DNA of 64,000 nucleotides from Marinobacter salsuginis (GCF_009617755.1 NZ_BGZH01000003.1:124001-188000), one strand, 5' to 3'; shown: positions 35,701 through 45,265, counted from the stretch's first letter. Notes: a model not told the origin generated them from the sequence alone. Translations and numbers: made by a program.

Positions 35701-38658
35701 GTGCTTGATGGCGGCACCAAAAAGTTTCTTACTCCTAACGAGGCCGCCATTTATCTTGGGGTTACAACTGAGCTTATATTTCAGTTTACAAAACAAAACT
35801 TCGCTAAGGCTAGCGGTCTTCGCAATCTAAAAACTATCGAACGTGACGGTAAGACCTGGTTCGAGAAGAATGAGTTAATTGCATTCGACGACCTACTATC
35901 GGGGCCTTGGACCGCTCCCAACGAACCTCGCCCCGGAATCCCCAAAGCAATATTAGATCATTTAAGAGCCGAGAGCCTAAACCAATGCGCCCGTTGCGGT
36001 TCGGGAGCTGGCGTTGATACAGCTCATATACTTTCATGGGCCACAACCAGGTCCCACCACCCGAATAACCTGATTCGCATTTGTTCAAATTGTCATCGTG
36101 AGCATGACTCACACCAGAGTTTATCGAGTGCCGAACTTCAAAATATCAAGAATACTCTTGTAGAGCGGACGCGGTATAGGCTTACAGCTAAATTTGCAAA
36201 GAACTTTGACACATTTCGGCCCCCACGATGTGCTAATAAATTCTTTGGCAGAAAAAATGATTTGCAAAACCTTATAGATAAAATTCAACTCAATGAATCG
36301 GCTGTAATAAGTGGGGTTGGTGGTATTGGCAAATCTGAGTTATTAAAGCAAGCTCTTTGGAAATCTAATATAGAACGTCGCGTCCTGTGGTTTAATGTCG
36401 AACAATTTGCAGATATCGAAGATTTGATGGTCGCTTTTCAAACGGCATTATCTGAAGACGGCAGTGCATGTGACAAGGAAGCCATCTTTAGCCGACTCGA
36501 TGATATTCGAGCATGCGTTGTATTTGATGGAATTGAACAAAACAGCTTTGGTCAGATTGAGACCTTCGAAGACATCATATTTAAAATATCTGAGAGCACT
36601 TATAGGACTCAAATAATTATAACAAGCCAAGCGAAGTTATATCGCTTCCGGAGCGATAGTTACTTCGAACTCCACGAACTAGATGATCTTTCTAGTCGAT
36701 CTTTACTAAAACATTCTTTTCCACACACCGACGAAGTTGATTATGTTGCCACAGATAAGCTATTGGCACTTTGCGACGGACATCCGCTAGTAATTCAATT
36801 TGCTGGGGCTCTGGCAAGTTATTATGGAGGCGTCGCTAAGGCCCTGGCCGCCATAGAAGAACATGGTGGCGAAGCGTTCCGGTATCCTGGAAGACACCAT
36901 TATGACCGGAAGACATCTCTGAACCTTTGCCTTGATACTGCATACTCAACGCTATCCGTCGATTGCAAAAAGCTGCTTTGGACCTTGGCGTTAGCTCCAG
37001 CAGGATTTCTCACAGACCACCTAGAATCAAACTTTAGATATTCGAGTTCCCCAGCTGACTCTATGGCAACATTGCGCCGCTGGCATTTTTTATCGAGCAC
37101 ATCCATTAACGAAAGGCTCAGTCGGACTATTTTACTTAGCCCAGTTCGGCAGTTCGTAATGAGTCGAGCAAAATTCGAGGACGCCGAAGAATTTGAAGAA
37201 GTTGTTCGTGAAACAGTACGTGAATTTGGAGTGATGGTTGCAGTATGGGAAATAAACTATGATTCTCCCGAAGAGTTGAGTTATATAATGTCTCGCTATG
37301 AAATGGAATTGGCGAACCTTGTAGGAACACTGAAACTAGCAAAAGAAAGAGATCGCGACCAAGAAATAGCAAAGATCGCGGTGTCTATAGCTCGATCTTT
37401 AATGCGATATTTCTTTGTGTCCAGGCTTCCTGAGCAAGGAGCAAAGGTTATGTTTGATGCCGCAAACATAGCGCTCCGATCTTCGAATATCATTGAGGCA
37501 TCAAGTCTTTGTGCACAATTTATGGCGTTAGCTGCGCGTAGCCAAGATGATTCGCTAACAGTCACGGGCATTAAGTTAGTCGAAAAGATAGAGAGTTCGA
37601 TCGAATCCCCAAGATCCTTTCCTGATCTAGCGATGGCGCAAGCCATTGCCGCTCAAAGGTTAGGTGACTTTCGCTCCTCAGAAAAACATGCTCGGCTTGC
37701 ACTTGAAGGCTATCGTAGTCATCTGTCTTATCGATCCAGCCCCAATGACACCGAAGAATGCGAAGATACACATAATAATATTGCCGATGCCTTACGAATC
37801 GCTGGTTTTTCTTTGTTATCCCAGAAAAGGTATCAAGAAGCAAAAACTGCCTACTGCCATGCCCTCGACCATGAAAGAGGAGCCTCAATACCTGTAAATC
37901 GTGGCCAGACTCTCCATCAAATCGCAAATTGTGAGGCGTATTTGGGAAATCATGAGTCCGCTTCAAAACTGTATTTTGAGGCTATCAAAATATTCCACTC
38001 TGTCCACATGGAAGAGTACTTGAGCAACGCAGTTGGAGAGCTGGGATATACGTTTCTTGAAACTTACATTCCTGAAATTCTCAACCATTTAGATACGAAT
38101 TTAGTCGATCATGCGCTTTCAGATATTCGCTCCGACATCCTGAACACCTTTGCTCTAAACAAACCGTTAAACCACCAGTTCTGCATTGGGATTATCAGAA
38201 AGCTATTCGGAACAATAATTCTAATTAGCTTAACCAGGCAATCTGAACAATTTCGCCCAATATGTACTGACCTTGCGAACTCCACGACAAGAGAGTTAGC
38301 AAAGCAAATTGAACATGGCGATAGAAGCCCAGATGAAGCCTTTCCTGTAATGATTCTCGATATGTTATTTCATATAGGGGTCTTAGTTTCTCAGGCAGAA
38401 GTTGATGCCCTGGAAACCGGCCAAATAGCACACGAAACACTAGACAGCTTGATGAAAATTGCATGTACGGCGCATGACTGGGCTCATGAAGTCATGAGAT
38501 TCACTGACTGGCTTTCTCTATATTTCGAGAAACGCTGGAGTTTTAGAACCGCGGACTCAAAACGCATAAAACAGTTTATTTTTAACTACAAGGAGGGCGT
38601 TCCAGATCATATCGAATTAATTAGTACGATCTCAAAATTCAGATTGAGCACAATATAA
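35701..38658 (+). CDS. HTH-HNH-STAND NTPase-TPR protein (Avs-like architecture)
   Basis: 985 residues. In order: an excisionase-like helix-turn-helix (7-60, LTPNEAAIYLGVTTELIFQF), an HNH nuclease (about 92-145: C96-x2-C99, DTAHILSWA, HHPNNLIRICSNCHREHD, with two CxxC pairs for zinc and the DTAH/NN/HREH core), and an NB-ARC/STAND NTPase (Walker A G205-V-G-G-I-G-K-S, Walker B VVFD276, sensor IIITSQAK). A helical C-terminal half follows with TPR-like repeats (RYQEAKTAYCHALDHE, SASKLYFEAIKIFH). This is the layout of antiviral STAND sensors: nuclease effector, oligomerising switch, repeat-based ligand sensor. GTG start, 19 nt after the receiver gene. It converges on sspD, 28 nt apart. Confidence 0.78.
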   Translation: MLDGGTKKFLTPNEAAIYLGVTTELIFQFTKQNFAKASGLRNLKTIERDGKTWFEKNELIAFDDLLSGPWTAPNEPRPGIPKAILDHLRAESLNQCARCGSGAGVDTAHILSWATTRSHHPNNLIRICSNCHREHDSHQSLSSAELQNIKNTLVERTRYRLTAKFAKNFDTFRPPRCANKFFGRKNDLQNLIDKIQLNESAVISGVGGIGKSELLKQALWKSNIERRVLWFNVEQFADIEDLMVAFQTALSEDGSACDKEAIFSRLDDIRACVVFDGIEQNSFGQIETFEDIIFKISESTYRTQIIITSQAKLYRFRSDSYFELHELDDLSSRSLLKHSFPHTDEVDYVATDKLLALCDGHPLVIQFAGALASYYGGVAKALAAIEEHGGEAFRYPGRHHYDRKTSLNLCLDTAYSTLSVDCKKLLWTLALAPAGFLTDHLESNFRYSSSPADSMATLRRWHFLSSTSINERLSRTILLSPVRQFVMSRAKFEDAEEFEEVVRETVREFGVMVAVWEINYDSPEELSYIMSRYEMELANLVGTLKLAKERDRDQEIAKIAVSIARSLMRYFFVSRLPEQGAKVMFDAANIALRSSNIIEASSLCAQFMALAARSQDDSLTVTGIKLVEKIESSIESPRSFPDLAMAQAIAAQRLGDFRSSEKHARLALEGYRSHLSYRSSPNDTEECEDTHNNIADALRIAGFSLLSQKRYQEAKTAYCHALDHERGASIPVNRGQTLHQIANCEAYLGNHESASKLYFEAIKIFHSVHMEEYLSNAVGELGYTFLETYIPEILNHLDTNLVDHALSDIRSDILNTFALNKPLNHQFCIGIIRKLFGTIILISLTRQSEQFRPICTDLANSTTRELAKQIEHGDRSPDEAFPVMILDMLFHIGVLVSQAEVDALETGQIAHETLDSLMKIACTAHDWAHEVMRFTDWLSLYFEKRWSFRTADSKRIKQFIFNYKEGVPDHIELISTISKFRLSTI

Positions 38659-38686
38659 CGTCCTCCCATATCAAACAGCTATGCAT

Positions 38687-39523
38687 TTATTTATGACACG
38701 CAAGGCAACCTTTAGCGTTCCCATAAAGGTCATCGATATCTAGTGGCTCGCTATCAGAACGAAGAGGATTCGGCTGGGACATACTCTCCTGTCTCGCAAG
38801 ACGCTGCTCATGGCCTTCTTTGATTTGCTCCACACGCTCCGGCTTAGATAGCTCCTCCAAAGATTCACCCTGACTCCAGGTAAAAGGGGAGCCATGTTCA
38901 ACAGCATCCTTCTCGTAGGATTTCGCTTCCTCAAATGCTTCTGGGTGCTGCTCCATCAGCCGAACCCATTCAATTTTCTGCTGGTAGAAGCAAAACGTAC
39001 AGCCGCTTCGGGTGCGCCATTTGTAGTATTTTGGTAGCCCCAAGCCAGCCCCTTCTAGGATATCGAGAACACCGGCCTTGTCGATGCCGGCATCTTTAAA
39101 GGGGAGCTTAACGACCAAATTCTTATCTTTGGACGCATAACCTTCTCGATACTCCTCATCGCCACGAATAGCTACATAGCTATAAATGGTCATTCCCTCA
39201 TCAAGCATGGGGCGAACCCACTGCTCGAAAGGTCTCAGCTTCAATTGACGCGTACACCATCTGGTCTGGGCGGAGGGTAAAAAATCATTGTATTGCTTTA
39301 ACCAGAAATCAAAATCACGATCGGGATTCAGTTTATGTATTGTTTTGCCCAGAAATCCTTCCAGTCTTCCCAGGTATTCGTAAACTTCTGGAAGCTCTTT
39401 CCCTGTATCGGTGAAAAAATACTCGACATCAATTTCAGGATGGTGCTGTCGCATATACACAGCAAGCGCAGCACTATCTCTACCACCAGACAAACCTAAA
39501 ACGTGCTTTTCTTTCAACGCCAT
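38687..39523 (-). CDS. sspD: Phosphorothioation protein SspD, PAPS-reductase-like ATP pyrophosphatase
   Basis: This protein of about 278 residues has the PP-loop motif VLGLSGGRDSAALAVYM at the N-terminus, TDTGKELPEVYEYL, RWCTRQLKLRPFEQW and SGCTFCFYQQKIEW, and ends with GCLACHK. This is the adenine-nucleotide alpha-hydrolase fold of PAPS reductase, with cysteine pairs that could hold an FeS cluster, as in DndC/SspD, which activates the DNA backbone or carries sulfur for phosphorothioation. ATG 39523 lies directly after the sspC stop; an alternative ATG at 39544 overlaps sspC. It is the last gene of sspB-C-D. Confidence 0.86.
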   Translation of the reverse strand: MALKEKHVLGLSGGRDSAALAVYMRQHHPEIDVEYFFTDTGKELPEVYEYLGRLEGFLGKTIHKLNPDRDFDFWLKQYNDFLPSAQTRWCTRQLKLRPFEQWVRPMLDEGMTIYSYVAIRGDEEYREGYASKDKNLVVKLPFKDAGIDKAGVLDILEGAGLGLPKYYKWRTRSGCTFCFYQQKIEWVRLMEQHPEAFEEAKSYEKDAVEHGSPFTWSQGESLEELSKPERVEQIKEGHEQRLARQESMSQPNPLRSDSEPLDIDDLYGNAKGCLACHK

Positions 39524-39527
39524 AACG

Positions 39528-42500
39528 TTACGCAACCTCGCCATTGTCGGTTTTTGATTTCTCTGCCGTCGGCGCCTTCATATAGCGCGTGCTCATCTCG
39601 GCCAGTGCAGCAAGAATAATGTTTTTATTCTTAGCATCAGACGAGTCCAGGACTGCCGAGAACCGTTCAATAATCTCATCAATGTCCTTTCTGTCAGAGT
39701 CAGTAACATCAAACTCCTCAAGGAGCGGCGCAGGCCTGCCCTCTCTACCCACCAGTACCGCCATGGCATGGCGTTTCTCAGGGCGGCCTTTGATCCTGGT
39801 GAAAGTTTCAGCTTTGAGAAATCTTTGCGCCATATCAGCGAGCTCAATTGACGCTCGATCCATATCCGGATCAACCCAATCCCTTGGTGGTTTGTTTGCG
39901 GCAAGACTTGCAATGGAGTCAAAGCCTTTGTCACTCCCCTGAAACCCTGCGAGACGTCCTACAAAAGCATCCAAACGAAAATCACCAGCAAGTTCCTTTA
40001 CGTTTTCTGCACGCTCACGCAACTCCAAAAGCGATTGAGGAGAGAGATTGGGAACCTGAAGCTCTGCAAGCAACATGTCCCGAAGCCGATTGATCATCGC
40101 CGGGTAGGCCTGCACCAACTCATGCAGCCCCTCTTTCACAACAGAAACGATATTTTGAACGTCACTTTGGTCCGATATTTCTGCTTTAGTCGAATCTACT
40201 AATGCCGGGATGTCATCAAAAAGGAACTTGTTGGGATCATTCGCCCGTTTAAACATATCGCGAACTTGAACAGCCCTCGCGGAAAGGCGCATGGTGCGTT
40301 TTGTCCAGTTCGGAAGTTGCTCGTAGATGGCAACCAAACCACGCGCAACATCGATGGGCTCAAGATGGATGAGCGCATTCTTTTCGTCGAGGTCTCGGAC
40401 AACATCCGCCATCTCCGAGAGCAATTTGCGCGACATCTTGTCGAGATCCATCCAGCGTAACTGAATTGTCTGCGCATCCTTGGCGAGATACTCGACGTCG
40501 ACGTCATCAAACCGTGCACGGAAAAGCCCTTGTCTATAAACGGCAAGACTGTCCCTCTGCGTCAGAATGAAGGCAACGGATAACACCGGCATTAATCCGT
40601 CTTTAATGCCATACGGTTCTTTTGCCCATAGCTCATAAATTTCTGAAACAGCTACTGAACGGTCTCTATGTTCTTTAATATATTCGATCGCAGCATGCCA
40701 AGCCGGAGCAAGCCTATACTCATAATCTTTGTCTTCAGATGGAGCCACAAAACCCCAACCTTCTTGAGTCTTCGCGTGAAGACCTGTGGCCTCTAAAAGC
40801 GATGCATATAGCCCACCCTGCACCGGATAGCCATCAATGCCAATGCGAGGTTTAGCTTCTTGGGTGATCATGTGCCTCAGAAGTGCGTTTTGGCCCGCAA
40901 TAGCACTACCTGAGGGTTTCTGACGGTTCAGAAGCTCGTTATGTAGCCTTGGACACTGATGAAAACGCTTGTGAGCTAGTTCGGACGCCAGCCCATTGAG
41001 TTCGGACTGACTGTACTGCTTCCTATCGTGACCTTTTCTGCACCACTCAGCTTTGCCGAAAGATTTGCTCAGCTCTACTTCTAGCTGCGCCTGCATCTCC
41101 GTGATTCTTGCCGCAACCTCTCTTCTTGCCACCGGATCGCCAGCCAGCTCGGGATGATCATTACTGACTGCGTGAAGCGCCAACAACTCTTTTGCGAGCA
41201 TAACTACTGACCACGACTGTGAAGAGTAGCCGGCCACAATGTCCCACTGCTCACTTAACTCAGCAGCTTCCTGGCAAAGGTTTTCAACTTGCCCCTCGCC
41301 CTCTCCTTCAGTCGCGACGACAAGTAAGAACTTTCCAATTACCCCACTCCCGGGTTTAAAGCCTGACGCCACTTTTATTACATCTTTTGCAGGAGTGATG
41401 TTCACATCGAACCAGCGCATGGCGCCTGTATCGTGATAGTGCCGCTTAGCAAGAATCGGCTGCAAACCCGCTAAGGACTTTAGAGCGTCGACGTCTAGCT
41501 CCTCAACATCCTCTAGAGCGACGCCGACGGCTTGTTCGATATTGAAGTCACTTCCTGCGTAAATCGCATGAGCGTCTTGAAACTTCTTGAAGATAGTAAG
41601 CGACCATGTATCAAGAGTCGCTAAAGCATCCTTTAAGGTCTTTTCGCTAGTTCCAGTGAAGCATGCCTGGAGCAGTTCAAAGCTCGGTACGAGCCCGGAT
41701 CGCTCTTTGAACAAATCAACGACCGCTATCGTTTTCAAGAGGTTAACCAGGAATTCATCGCCCCCCATACCTTCACATCTGTCTAATGCTTCGGCGGCCA
41801 TTGCCCAACGATGACCATCAGGTGAAGCTAAAATCGAGGGTTCAAGGTTAGCCCGTAGATAATCCCATAACTTTGCTGGCGTAAAGAGGCTCGTTTTTTC
41901 AGCTACGCGCAGAAAATCCTGGAAGCCATGAGGTTCTGATGAATTGAGAAAACCAAAAATACTGCGTTGGTTCTGTCCAAACCGCCGGCGAGAAATCGGG
42001 CCTAAAAGGCAAGCGACCACTGGATGCAGGGGCCAACAGTTAGCCAACATCTTGGCCAACCGCTCAGAATCCTCTGGGCGCTCCCTTCGTGCAATTTTTG
42101 CGACTGTTCTTGCTTGGCCTTCGGATTGTGGATGCGCTTCGTTGCATACAATTGCACGAGCAATTAGGTCAATCTGCTCCTCACCCATCGTGTTAACAGG
42201 CAAGTCAACGAAACGCCCCTGGATTTTGGCCCACTCATTACGAAGGTCATGGGAAAGACGGTGAGCATACTCGTCGAATGCTTGGTGCAAGACACCTACA
42301 AAAAGTAGTCGACCGTTACTCCGTGATGCTGCCTCAGCTATCTGCTGAAAAACATAGACGTCCGACCCGTCCTGCGCAGCTGCTTCCAAGAATTTGCCCA
42401 TTTCGTCAATGAACAAAACCAGACCACCGTGGACGGCGTTATCGCTCGTAGCCAGAGAAATTAAGCTTTCGACAACATCTTCTTCAGTCCAACTTGCTTT

Positions 42501-42923
42501 GGGGCGGGGAGATACGTAATCAGCTTTTTCCAAAGCCTCTCCCAAAATTTCTACAGGATTACCCCGGCGTCCAACAACCGGTAGAGTTCTCCATCCCTTT
42601 GAGCCAGCCGGAAAAGTCTCCCAAATCTTGCTAGTAAGCTCATCCCCAAAGACGCTTGCTGCCTGTCCTTTTAACTCTGTATCGCCGCTAAGTAAGGCGC
42701 TCAAAGCAATTGCTAAGCTTGACTTGCCACTGCCGTATGGCCCTGTCCATGTGAATGCGCCCTGTCCGTTTTCAGAGGCATGCCGGGCCATAGCCAAAAG
42801 TACATCTACTGAGGATTGCGGACAAACGAAGCCATCTAAGGCGTTCTTACTTCCCAAATCCGTGTCGATTCGTATGGACTTTTGAAAGCGTCCGGCAATG
42901 CTAACTTGATCAATTAAAGACAC
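39528..42923 (-). CDS. sspC: Phosphorothioation protein SspC, P-loop ATPase
   Basis: This 1131-residue cytoplasmic ATPase has Walker A GPYGSGKS at 61-68 and Walker B LVLFIDEMGKF with D173-E174; LLFVGVLHQAFDEYAHRLS resembles a sensor strand, all in the first 300 residues. A long helical remainder follows, with LRHMITQEAKPRIGIDGYPV and FILTQRDSLAVYRQGLFR. In single-strand phosphorothioation systems SspC supplies the ATPase activity needed with SspB (nickase) and SspD. Overlap of 10 nt with sspB and a 4-nt gap to sspD show one operon. Family name is by gene order and ATPase architecture. Confidence 0.82.
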   Translation of the reverse strand: MSLIDQVSIAGRFQKSIRIDTDLGSKNALDGFVCPQSSVDVLLAMARHASENGQGAFTWTGPYGSGKSSLAIALSALLSGDTELKGQAASVFGDELTSKIWETFPAGSKGWRTLPVVGRRGNPVEILGEALEKADYVSPRPKASWTEEDVVESLISLATSDNAVHGGLVLFIDEMGKFLEAAAQDGSDVYVFQQIAEAASRSNGRLLFVGVLHQAFDEYAHRLSHDLRNEWAKIQGRFVDLPVNTMGEEQIDLIARAIVCNEAHPQSEGQARTVAKIARRERPEDSERLAKMLANCWPLHPVVACLLGPISRRRFGQNQRSIFGFLNSSEPHGFQDFLRVAEKTSLFTPAKLWDYLRANLEPSILASPDGHRWAMAAEALDRCEGMGGDEFLVNLLKTIAVVDLFKERSGLVPSFELLQACFTGTSEKTLKDALATLDTWSLTIFKKFQDAHAIYAGSDFNIEQAVGVALEDVEELDVDALKSLAGLQPILAKRHYHDTGAMRWFDVNITPAKDVIKVASGFKPGSGVIGKFLLVVATEGEGEGQVENLCQEAAELSEQWDIVAGYSSQSWSVVMLAKELLALHAVSNDHPELAGDPVARREVAARITEMQAQLEVELSKSFGKAEWCRKGHDRKQYSQSELNGLASELAHKRFHQCPRLHNELLNRQKPSGSAIAGQNALLRHMITQEAKPRIGIDGYPVQGGLYASLLEATGLHAKTQEGWGFVAPSEDKDYEYRLAPAWHAAIEYIKEHRDRSVAVSEIYELWAKEPYGIKDGLMPVLSVAFILTQRDSLAVYRQGLFRARFDDVDVEYLAKDAQTIQLRWMDLDKMSRKLLSEMADVVRDLDEKNALIHLEPIDVARGLVAIYEQLPNWTKRTMRLSARAVQVRDMFKRANDPNKFLFDDIPALVDSTKAEISDQSDVQNIVSVVKEGLHELVQAYPAMINRLRDMLLAELQVPNLSPQSLLELRERAENVKELAGDFRLDAFVGRLAGFQGSDKGFDSIASLAANKPPRDWVDPDMDRASIELADMAQRFLKAETFTRIKGRPEKRHAMAVLVGREGRPAPLLEEFDVTDSDRKDIDEIIERFSAVLDSSDAKNKNIILAALAEMSTRYMKAPTAEKSKTDNGEVA

Positions 42924-43873
42924 TGGGCAGCCTCTCTTTCATCTGAGCTTTCGAAATCGTTCCGAATAAAATCAAGCGCATCCTCGAAATCAAAGTTAGG
43001 GCTGCGGATAACCTGCTTTAAGCCAGCGGTCTCCGACCACCGGAGAGCGTGGCCGGCAACGCTATCTATGTTAAATAGCCGGTCAGCAACATCGTTTTCA
43101 TCGAGAAGAAAAAGCCGGCCCGGTGAACCCGGCTCATGAGCAATCGCTTCAAAAGACAGCGTTGAGGAAGTAGGTGAAAACTCTTTCCAGAATTCAAGCA
43201 AGGCATACACAAATGTGCCATTGCCGAGGGTCGTTTTCTGACCGCGCACAAAGCGGAACTCATCACGCTTCGACACCGGCTTGATCAGACCAAGCTCAGT
43301 GAGCGGGCATTCGAGAGAATCGTCTCGCCCTGCTTTCGATGAGGATGGCTGAACTGCGTATGTGCGAAGAAAGCAAGCAACATCGTTTTTTACGGTTGCT
43401 TTGGCTGCTTTGGGCCAATCGCGTTGCAACCTCTCTACGAACTTGTCACGTTCAAAAGTAACAGCAGAGTAATGACTGAATGCCCAATACCATGTGGTCT
43501 TTTTCTTCCACTCTGTAGCCAACTTCCAATGAATCAACCATAGCGAATTCGGGTTTTCCAGATAAGGATCAAGACCACCATCCCCAAACAGTAGTTGTCC
43601 AAGCTGAGTTGTCTTAACTTGGTTGGCACCCGTAGGCTCTTCGATAATGCCCGCAACAGTTGCCCAATGGCGCATCGAGGCAACCATATTTTTACCAACT
43701 CCAAAACGGGCAATCGCGTCATCACCCCAACATAGTGGCTTATTACCAGGTTCATGCTCGGTTTGAGATACGCGATCAAAACACTTCTTTAACCATCCAT
43801 ACCGAAGCGGGAAGGTCTCATGTCCTGAAAATTGAGGATTGTAATCTTGTTGGTAGAGCGGCCCGCGCGCCAT
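42914..43873 (-). CDS. sspB: Phosphorothioation protein SspB (DUF4007)
   Basis: This protein of about 319 residues has the DUF4007 opening YNPQFSGHETFPLRYGWLKK, then FGVGKNMVASMRHWATVAG, LGQLLFGDGGLDPYLENPNS, WLIHWKLATEWKKKTTWYW and LKDDV-like repressor/nickase body (VKNDVACFLRTY). SspB is the nickase that makes single-strand breaks for sulfur insertion in SspABCD; DUF4007 is its defining domain. AGGAG nicely spaced before ATG 43873 sets the start; the frame is open 43 codons further upstream but that would run into the divergent sspA leader. Confidence 0.88.
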   Translation of the reverse strand: MARGPLYQQDYNPQFSGHETFPLRYGWLKKCFDRVSQTEHEPGNKPLCWGDDAIARFGVGKNMVASMRHWATVAGIIEEPTGANQVKTTQLGQLLFGDGGLDPYLENPNSLWLIHWKLATEWKKKTTWYWAFSHYSAVTFERDKFVERLQRDWPKAAKATVKNDVACFLRTYAVQPSSSKAGRDDSLECPLTELGLIKPVSKRDEFRFVRGQKTTLGNGTFVYALLEFWKEFSPTSSTLSFEAIAHEPGSPGRLFLLDENDVADRLFNIDSVAGHALRWSETAGLKQVIRSPNFDFEDALDFIRNDFESSDEREAAQCL

Positions 43874-44035
43874 TGCCTTATTCTCCTGGATGATCCGTCC
43901 AGGTGACTCTAATACGCGCCCTATGCTATGGTCAACGTAGATCTGGACGATTTCTCCAGGAAGGCCCCGCTTAGAAAAACTGCAGGAAACGAAAGTCGCC
44001 AACTCAACATTTTTATAATGCTAAAGGTAAAGTCT
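43874..44035. promoter_or_regulatory. Divergent sspB/sspA promoter region
   Basis: A 162-nt gap. On the plus strand a perfect TATAAT (44014-44019) lies 17-22 nt before the sspA ATG, but no good -35 box stands 17 nt upstream, and such a promoter would leave only about a 10-nt leader. Divergence of the A gene from B-C-D is also typical of dnd loci. Confidence 0.4.
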
Positions 44036-45193
44036 ATGTATTTTGACTATCAGGCAACCACACCCGTTGCCGAGGAAGTTTTGATCAAAATGCAGCCCTA
44101 TTTTACAGAAGCCTTTGCTAACCCCCACTCCTCAGATCATTCACTCGGCTGGCGTTCAGCCGCTACGATTGAGCAAACTGCCCAGCAGGTGGCAAACCTT
44201 ATTGGGTCGGACAGCGATGAAATAATTTTTACATCGGGAGCCACTGAGTCAAACAACCTGGCCATCCTCGGACTGGGAAAAAGAGCCGCCCTAAAGAAGT
44301 CACCCCGCACCAGAATCTTGCTCAGCGCCATAGAGCATAAATGCGTTTTATCGGCTGGGCGCGTCCTAGAGGAACAGTACGGATTTACTGTGAATCTAAT
44401 TCCAGTAGACCAAAACGGCCTGATTATAACTTCCGAACTGGAGAAGTTGCTCGGAGAGGATGTACTTCTTGTCTCCATCATGGCAACAAACAACGAGATT
44501 GGCTCCGTACAAGACATTGAAGCCCTGTCTCAAACCATCAGAAGCTATGGGGCAGTATTCCATTGCGACGCGGCTCAAGCGCCCATGACGACTTCGCTGG
44601 AGAACTTTGCAGCTAAGGTCGACCTGCTCAGCCTATCCGGCCATAAAATGTACGGACCCAAAGGTATTGGCGCGCTATATATTACTCGTGACCTTCAAGA
44701 TCAAATCGAGCCCTTAATATATGGTGGCGGCCAACAAAATGGAATTCGCCCTGGGACTTTACCGACGCCCTTGTGCGTGGGCCTTGGAGCTGCAGCAGAA
44801 TACATTAGCTCTGCCGCAGCGTATAACAAACGTGATGAACTCCGCGCCCGAAGAGACAAGTTTCTAGATATGCTATTGGCCCTCCCATGGCCAGCAGAGC
44901 TGTATGGGGCCGACCGAGCACGTCGCCACCCTGGCAATATATCCATTGGCTTTGAGGGTTTCGATGCGCAAGATGTTCTTGGCGCACTTCAACCACATCT
45001 AGCTGCCTCTACTGGCTCAGCCTGCACTTCGGGCATTCCCGAACCATCACACGTGTTAAGAGCGATTGGCTTAACAAAGGCACAAGCAGAGTCCGCTATT
45101 CGATTCAGTCTTGGCTTCGAAACCACTGACCAGGAAATCGACAAAGCGGTAGACTTGATCGCAACAGTTCTGCGCAGGCTACCAGGTCCTTGA
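44036..45193 (+). CDS. sspA: Cysteine desulfurase SspA (IscS/NifS class)
   Basis: This protein of about 385 residues is a PLP enzyme that takes sulfur from L-cysteine as a persulfide for phosphorothioation. Motifs are MYFDYQATTPVAEEV at the start, FTSGATESNNLAILGL, SAIEHKCVL, HCDAAQAPM (PLP Asp/Gln), the PLP lysine K204 in LSLSGHKMYGPKG, and the catalytic loop Cys330 in STGSACTSG. ATG 44036 (with AAAGG upstream) matches family starts; ATG 44018 is possible. Its divergence from sspBCD argues for SspA over the housekeeping IscS, and no isc genes are nearby. Confidence 0.88.
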   Translation: MYFDYQATTPVAEEVLIKMQPYFTEAFANPHSSDHSLGWRSAATIEQTAQQVANLIGSDSDEIIFTSGATESNNLAILGLGKRAALKKSPRTRILLSAIEHKCVLSAGRVLEEQYGFTVNLIPVDQNGLIITSELEKLLGEDVLLVSIMATNNEIGSVQDIEALSQTIRSYGAVFHCDAAQAPMTTSLENFAAKVDLLSLSGHKMYGPKGIGALYITRDLQDQIEPLIYGGGQQNGIRPGTLPTPLCVGLGAAAEYISSAAAYNKRDELRARRDKFLDMLLALPWPAELYGADRARRHPGNISIGFEGFDAQDVLGALQPHLAASTGSACTSGIPEPSHVLRAIGLTKAQAESAIRFSLGFETTDQEIDKAVDLIATVLRRLPGP

Positions 45194-45218
45194 GCAGCAC
45201 CTTAAAGCATCAATTATT

Positions 45219-45243
45219 TCGCGCTCTTCGCGATTCGTTTTTT
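45219..45243 (+). terminator. Weak intrinsic terminator after sspA
   Basis: TCGCG, 5-nt loop, CGCGA, then six T after ATTCG-type spacing. The stem is only 5 bp, so efficiency is doubtful; it separates sspA from the convergent SbcC-like gene. Confidence 0.35.
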
Positions 45244-45265
45244 CATAATAGCCGGGTAAGAAGGC

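Noticed and set aside
22579..45193. BREX, DISARM or dnd (DndBCDE) system
   Set aside because: No PglZ/PglX methylase, no DUF1998 helicase set and no DndB/DndE; DUF4007 and PAPS-like order fits Ssp.
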